NCBI GenBank assembly: GCA_037349315.1
Contig: JBAIAC010000008.1
Location: forward strand, 35,810,001-35,874,000
DNA from: Chelydra serpentina
Lineage: Eukaryota; Chordata; Testudines; Chelydridae
Length of the DNA: 64,000 nucleotides
Direction of reading: 5' to 3'
The translations under genes and the position numbers were made by a program. The notes beneath the pieces are model-generated. The model worked only from the letters and a program-made list of their open reading frames with translations. It did not search any database and had not been told where the DNA came from. Each line of letters starts with the position of its first letter. The stretch's first letter is position 1. Shown piece after piece: positions 58,505 to 64,000 of this stretch.

Positions 58505-59660
58505 TTTGACCAGAACACCCAGTCGAAAAGGGACCCTGGTGGCTCCTGTCAGCACTGCCGACTGGGCCATTAAAAGTCTGGTTGGCGATACTGCAAAGCT
58601 AAGGCAGGCTAGTCCCTCCCTGTCCTGACTCTGCGCTGCACCCTGGAAGCAGCCAGCAGGTCTGGCTCCTAGACGGGGGGACACGGGGCTCTGTGCACTT
58701 CCCCCGCCCCGAGCACTGGCTCTGCACTCCCATTGGCCGGGAACCGTGGCCAATGGGAGCTGCGGGGGTGGTACCTGTGAACGAGAGCTGCGTGCAGAGC
58801 CGCCTGCTGCGCCTCCGCCCACAGGCACCACCTTCCGGCGGCGCCGGTGGGTGCGGTCGCCCAGCGTCGGGGGCAGGGCCCCGCAACATCGCCCGGTGCT
58901 GAGGTGAGCTGGGCGCGGGCCCCGGGGCTGGCGGGGAGCTGCCGGTGGGTGCTGAGCACCCACCAATTTTTCCCCCTGGGTGCTCCAGCCCCAGAGCACC
59001 CACGGAGTCGGCGCCTATGCCTCCACCTAGGACTCAAGAGCTGGACCTGCTGGATGCTTCCGGGGTTCAGCGCAGAGTCAGGACAAGGAAGAAGCTTGCC
59101 TTAGCCCCGCCTGCTGCACCAGCGACTGGGAGCCACCCGAGGTAAGCCTGTGCTCCAGCCCCAAGCCCCAACCCCCAGCTCTGAGCCCCCCCACCTGGAG
59201 CCCCTTCCTGCACCCCAAATCCCTCATCCCCAGCCCCACCATGGAGCCCTCACCCCCTGTACCCAAACCTCCTGCCTCAACCCGCAGCCCCCTTCCACAC
59301 CCTGAACCCCTCTGCCCCAAACCCGGAGCCCTCTGCTGCATCCCAAACCCCTCCTCCCCTGCCCCTCCCCAGAGCCCGCACCTCCAGATAGAGCCCTCAC
59401 CCCCTCCTGCAGCCCAATTCCCTGCCCCAGCCCAGAGCCCCCTCCCACACCCTGAACCCCTGATTTCTGGCACCACCCCAAAGCCTGCACTCCCAGTTAG
59501 AGCCCGCACTCCAACCCCTTGCCCCAGCCCAGTGAAAGTGAGTGAGGGTGGGGGAAGACCAAGCCACTGAGGGAAGGGGAATTTAGTGAGTGGGAGACAG
59601 GGCCTCAGGGAAGGGGCAGGTCTAGGGTGTTCAGTTTTGTGTGATTAGAAAGTTGGCAAC
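58505..59660. mobile_element. GC-rich composite repeat
   Basis: Starts TTTTGACCAGAACACCCAG and CGAAAAGGGACCCTGGTGG and ends GATTAGAAAGTTGGCAAC. The interior has CCCATTGGCCGGGAACCGTG and a C-rich, degenerate tandem part (about 59150-59520, repeats of the CAGCCC/CCCTGCACCC type). A second family is inserted in it: GGGTGCTGAGCACCCACC to CGGAGTCGGCGCCTATG (about 58790-59028, minus orientation). The type of the outer element is unknown to me. Long frames here are produced by the composition. Confidence 0.55.
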
Positions 59661-61500
59661 TCTATGTGTATAGGAATCACTTTACACTCTCTGAAGTGTA
59701 ACCCCTTGAATGGGATGCAACAGCTGATTAACAGGATACAGTAACAGACAATATTGTGTCTATGTGACTCTGAAGGGGGAATACAGAAACATCAGGATGT
59801 AATTACGCCATCTGAAATTTAGCCAGGATAACAGGATTATCAACTTTCCTTTTGCTAGGGGTCTTTAACGTTTAATTGCTTTTAGTTTGTGGTTAACATT
59901 ATCAGGTAGAACTGAGTTATCAATGTACAAACAAAAATTGGAAGTGTTAAAATCACTGACATGCTTAAGTTAATTCTGTCCAGTTTTTTGGGCATGATCC
60001 TGGATCCCTTGAAGTCAATTGCAACACTCCTATTGACTTCAGTAGGTGCAGGATCAAGCCAAAATGGTAAAATTGCATTTTAGCCGGTACCAATTTGGCA
60101 GCAACTCAACTAACAATAGAAAAAAGCTTTAGAAATAGCTTATTTTTTCTTAGTTATGCTGAGCTGCTCTAAACAGGGTTAGCATCACCTGTTGCAGAAA
60201 AATATGACAGAACTCTAACCATCCTTTGGTAAGTGGTGGGGTCCCTTGCTCTTTCCCATCTTAATATTTTCAACATCTGCCTTCCAGTGCATCAAATGTA
60301 ATAGGACATGTAACAAATGTAACTAATGTTAAAGACATTTTGAACAAGGCACGTTTATTTCCTTCAGCTTCTGATTAACAGTTTTCTGGTGATTTAATTT
60401 TAATCTCTGTATTTAATACACTTTCTTGCCATGGGAATAGCTGCTGTAGAAATTCTATATAAGCACCATATTAGAAAATAATTAGCAACAAATTAACTTC
60501 AGCAGCAGAGTGTCTGACTTTTAAACTCTGATTTCTAAGACTTTGCTGATAGACAGGCACAAGTGAGCTATTTGTTTTGTACTATGCTCATCAATTAACT
60601 GTGTTCTTTTTGTTTGTGGCTTCATATCTTACAGCATTTTTGCCAAGAATAGAGCTGTTAAGCCTGGTGTACTGCATTATATGTTATATATTTATAAATA
60701 AAATATGTATATTACAATTTCTATGGACCCTATTGTTGTGGCACGTAAGCACTTGAAGTTTGTGGGCCAAAGCCTTCGCCCCATCAAGGTCATTTTGCTC
60801 CACCAGTGGTTCAAAGTGACTGTGATTCTCTAAAGGGAAACTTAAGAGTCCCCAATGTGAAGAAATCCTGGGCTGTCTAAATACCCATCCCTCCTGGCCC
60901 CCTCTAAGTGCAGAGGACATATTGTAACTGGCTGGAGCATGATACACCTTGCAATACCCAGCTGTGACAGCTTTTCAGGATGCCCAGGACTGCAAGTCAC
61001 CTTGTTAACCGCTTTGATTCAGTGAGGAGAAAGACTTGCTTGGGATTGGCAGGATGTCAGCTCCCTGATATCACCAGTCTTCTAGTGTTAAGTGCAGCAG
61101 GACTTGAATGCAGGGTTACATGGTTGCTAAGCAAAAGCCTTACTCACTGTGCTGTAAGCCCAGATAAGGAAACTGAAGCGGATACCCCACAAATGGGCTA
61201 AACCTGCTGACTCAGCAGGATCAGCTGCCTAACAGCAGACTGCTGACTGTTCCTGCCACACCTCTTGTCTGAGCAACTAGTTTTTAGGCCTTGCTGATCA
61301 GATGTCTGAGACCAAGTTCTTGTGTGTGGCCTTGTTACTGCTCCCTTGCCCTAACTCCAGTTATTGATTCTGGCTTGACCCTTGGAATGACTCTGACCCT
61401 TGGCATGGCTTCTAACTCCAACTCTGGCTGTGATCTTTGGTGTGACTCCTGACCATGACCCTCAATCTACTCTGGGCTCTGACTATGGGATCAGATCAAC
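59661..61500. other. Intergenic stretch with one palindromic repeat
   Basis: Family P1 lies at 59993-60060 (ATGATCCTGGATCCCTTGAA mirrored by GTAGGTGCAGGATCAAGCC). Weak tRNA/MIR-like traces lie near 61085-61160. Confidence 0.4.
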
Positions 61501-62450
61501 CATGTTACAGGCCCTGACAGTTAGCCACCCAAATAATCTCCTCATGACTCTGCCAGCAATAGGTATACCGAGACCCTGAGCCCCTCTGAACATGTTCCTT
61601 TGTAGTATCCAGCCCCCATCCCTGGACACTCACAGGAATTACCAGGTTTGTTGTATGTAAGGGAACAGTATAAACACAGCTTAACATGTAAAACTCAGGA
61701 TCACATTATATAATAATACAGCACTGGGGTACATTTATAGTGAAAACAATCATAAGCTTATTATCAAAGACTAAGATATAAGAGAGAGTGAATAAGGATA
61801 ATGGAAACACAAATGTTTACATATAAAACAAGAAGTATAACATGCTTCCTAGAGTTTAAACTTAGCCAGACTAAAATCTTTGTCTGCAGTAGTTTCTCAC
61901 TTAAAGCAATCTCTCAGCGTGGCTGGGATCCACCTTTCATGAATGCAAAAAGTGTTGTCCTTTTTGTTCCCTCAGTGCTGTATAAAGATGTGTCCTTTTG
62001 CTGCCTCCTTATCCCCAAAGTTCATTGTGTTGCCCCCAGAATCTGGATAACTCCCTGTGATTTAGCCTCCATTATCTTCCGATCCTCCTGTTTACTCCAT
62101 ATGCAGATTTTGCTTCCACTGTATTGGCCTACAGTGCTTAATTTACATAGCTGATAGCGAGACGTGGATCAACTTTCTTTGTGTGACTCAAAATCTGCTT
62201 GTCCACCCTGCCTTGATGTAGGTGTATGTTTTAATACAGATACACAACTTCTTAAATGTCATCCATATGTACGTCACACAATGATTATGAGGATCAGTGT
62301 GATCCTGGCTTTCATTTAGATCTCACATGACATTCTTTATAGATAAATAGCATGACAGCAAAGCAATGTGTTGTGAGTTTGTCTGGCCTGTCAGGGGCTA
62401 CATAACAATAAACCCTTTGCCAGTTGGATTGAGAGATTCCTATGGGGTCA
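61501..62450. other. Possible interspersed repeat of unknown class
   Basis: The stretch resembles, from memory, a sequence seen many times in turtle genomes (for example GCAGTAGTTTCTCAC and TAGCTGATAGCGAG), but I cannot name the class or show termini. Confidence 0.25.
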
Positions 62451-64000
62451 CATCAGCCAATGGAAAAGACCTTAAGGAACCATAGTAGGCAGTCCCACGG
62501 CTGCTTTAACTTGTACCAGAAAAGCCCTAGCATTAAAGAGAAGATATTTCTTTCTGAGCTGGGAAGGTTGGTTGAAGTTAAATGTAAAGGCAGAAAGACC
62601 CCTATGTGAGTCATATGAAACAGACAAGCCTGTTCTCCAAACAGAAGAGAAAGTACTATACAAGGAAAATACACTGGGACAATGAGCAAGGCATTTCTCT
62701 ACGCGGGGGTTGCATCTTAAAACCGTTCTGAATCTGGTGCAGAAGGCAGGGCCCTACTTGCTAATTGGCGCATCTTGCTGGGAGCATATAATCCCTGCGC
62801 TCTGGGATCTGCATGGGCTGCTCTTTGGTCTCTGGTGGAGTTTAAGGTGGTGGGTATGACCAAGGGGCCCTGGAATGGAGTAGGGGGCCATGGCCCATCA
62901 CTTTTTACCTGCTGTAAGGGTGAGCAATGGGGATAGAGGGGGTGGAGAGGCATGATCGGGGGGCAGGATCTTGGGGGGAAGGGGCAGTGCAAGGGAGGGC
63001 CCTGGGGGAAGGGATAGTACAGGGGTTGGGGCCACGGGTCAGGCTCTGGTGCCCCCCCCTTTAGGGAGCTTCTGTTGCCCCTGTCATGACTTAGTGGGCT
63101 GAGACTGGTTTACCTGAGGGACTACCTCTCTCCCCAAGCAATACCACCACAGCTGTGGTCAGCAGGGGTGCCTAGGCTGGATCCCTCTCAGTGGTCGGGT
63201 GCTCTTTGTGAGGGCTCTGAGACACTGGGGCTTACTGCTCCCTTGCTTCTGAAATAGTTTGAATTTGGTGACCTTCCGGACATGCTGCAAAAGACTTCTA
63301 TCTGAGAGGCTTGTGGTTTTGCTTCATGCAGTAATGAAGGGAATGGAGTCTCAGTAGGTGTCTGTCTGGCTAATTCCTGTCTGATTGATTATTTCAGTGC
63401 TGCTGGTATTTCGTTGTATTGTATAACTTATCAATGTGCTAGGGTGCCCAGAGCCATGAATAGGCATCTTTTTTATTATTATTATTATTATTATTTTAAA
63501 TCTAAATAAATAGCATTGCAGAAAATGAGACTATGCATTAAAACATCATTCAGCTGTAATAATCAAACGTTAGTGGCTGACCTTGACTAGTGGAGAAATA
63601 CCATTTACAGATGAGAGAAATTGTTGTTTGAGTGGACAAAAATCATGTATGCTCATTGGCTCTAAAGAGGGAGATAACAGAGAGAGAGAGAGAGAGAGAT
63701 TATTTTTCAAGCACAAAAGCTGGAAGGAGTTGGCCAGAGGCTGCATCAACAGAGGGATGGATCATCTCTGTAGTTTCTAGGGCAAGTATATCAAATCTCA
63801 GCTTTTCATGTCATGTCTCCATGGGCCCTCTATCAAAATGTGCCTGTCCACCATCTTAACTTCTGGCAACATAAAGTATGGTTGCATATTTTGATAATAT
63901 GGGGAGCCCTGAGGCTGGAGGATTAAGCCCATATTCTGTAGATTCATAAATATGAGAGGAATGGCAATATTTTATGTCAATGTTGCATGAGTTTCACTTG
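62451..64000. other. Intergenic stretch, simple repeats only
   Basis: An (ATT)n run lies at about 63471-63496 and an (AG)n run at about 63678-63699. No gene is seen. Confidence 0.5.

Noticed and set aside
58448..59570. Five overlapping frames of 66-183 codons
   Set aside because: They fall in a GC- and C-rich composite repeat, are open on both strands and carry no domain.
1..64000. CRISPR arrays, operons, phage or bacterial features
   Set aside because: Repeats are dispersed and palindromic rather than regularly spaced, genes have introns, and composition and repeat families are those of a reptile genome.

Overview
This is vertebrate nuclear DNA, almost certainly from a hidden-necked (cryptodiran) turtle. 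It is AT-rich and intron-bearing, and roughly a third or more of it is recognisable interspersed repeat. Two tRNA-derived SINEs fused to a CR1-like tail (13300-13490 and 24741-24946) match the tortoise PolIII/Cry I family as I remember it, which is known from cryptodires. CR1 LINEs, Penelope-like elements (PLEs), hAT elements and amniote MIR fragments fit the same assignment. Family identifications are from memory; no database search was run.

The only host protein-coding gene I can support is PANX2 (pannexin 2), on the + strand in three coding exons: 16043-16268, 36067-37518 and 39665-40026. Both introns are phase 1 with GT...AG ends. The joined frame is 679 codons plus stop, against about 677 residues in human. 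A CpG-rich 5' region (about 14730-16420) surrounds exon 1. The first intron is about 19.8 kb and the second about 2.1 kb. The 3' UTR probably ends near an AATAAA at 41497.

Layout: 1-300 ends in a poly(A) signal that could be the 3' end of an upstream gene or a repeat; 300-14700 is intergenic and holds a palindromic hAT element with target-site duplications (TSDs), a foldback element with a striking 46-bp hairpin, two CR1 fragments, a PLE with a GIY-YIG remnant, a SINE and others; 14700-16420 is the PANX2 promoter region and first exon; 16420-36066 is intron 1, carrying two head-to-head PLE dimers, an LTR-like element, a SINE, a hAT element with TSD, a CR1 and many small palindromic repeats; 36067-41525 is the rest of PANX2; 41525-64000 is intergenic, with foldback elements, a nested hAT pair, a solo LTR with 5-bp TSD, a CR1, an open 244-codon fragment of a hAT transposase, and a GC-rich composite repeat. 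I see no downstream neighbour gene in the window.

There are no prokaryotic features, CRISPR arrays or convincing RNA genes. I found no unknown multi-gene system. What deserves a second look is the unusual structure of several mobile elements, small features of PANX2 (two candidate starts, loss of a cysteine, a long hairpin in the 3' UTR), and a dispersed short palindrome family.
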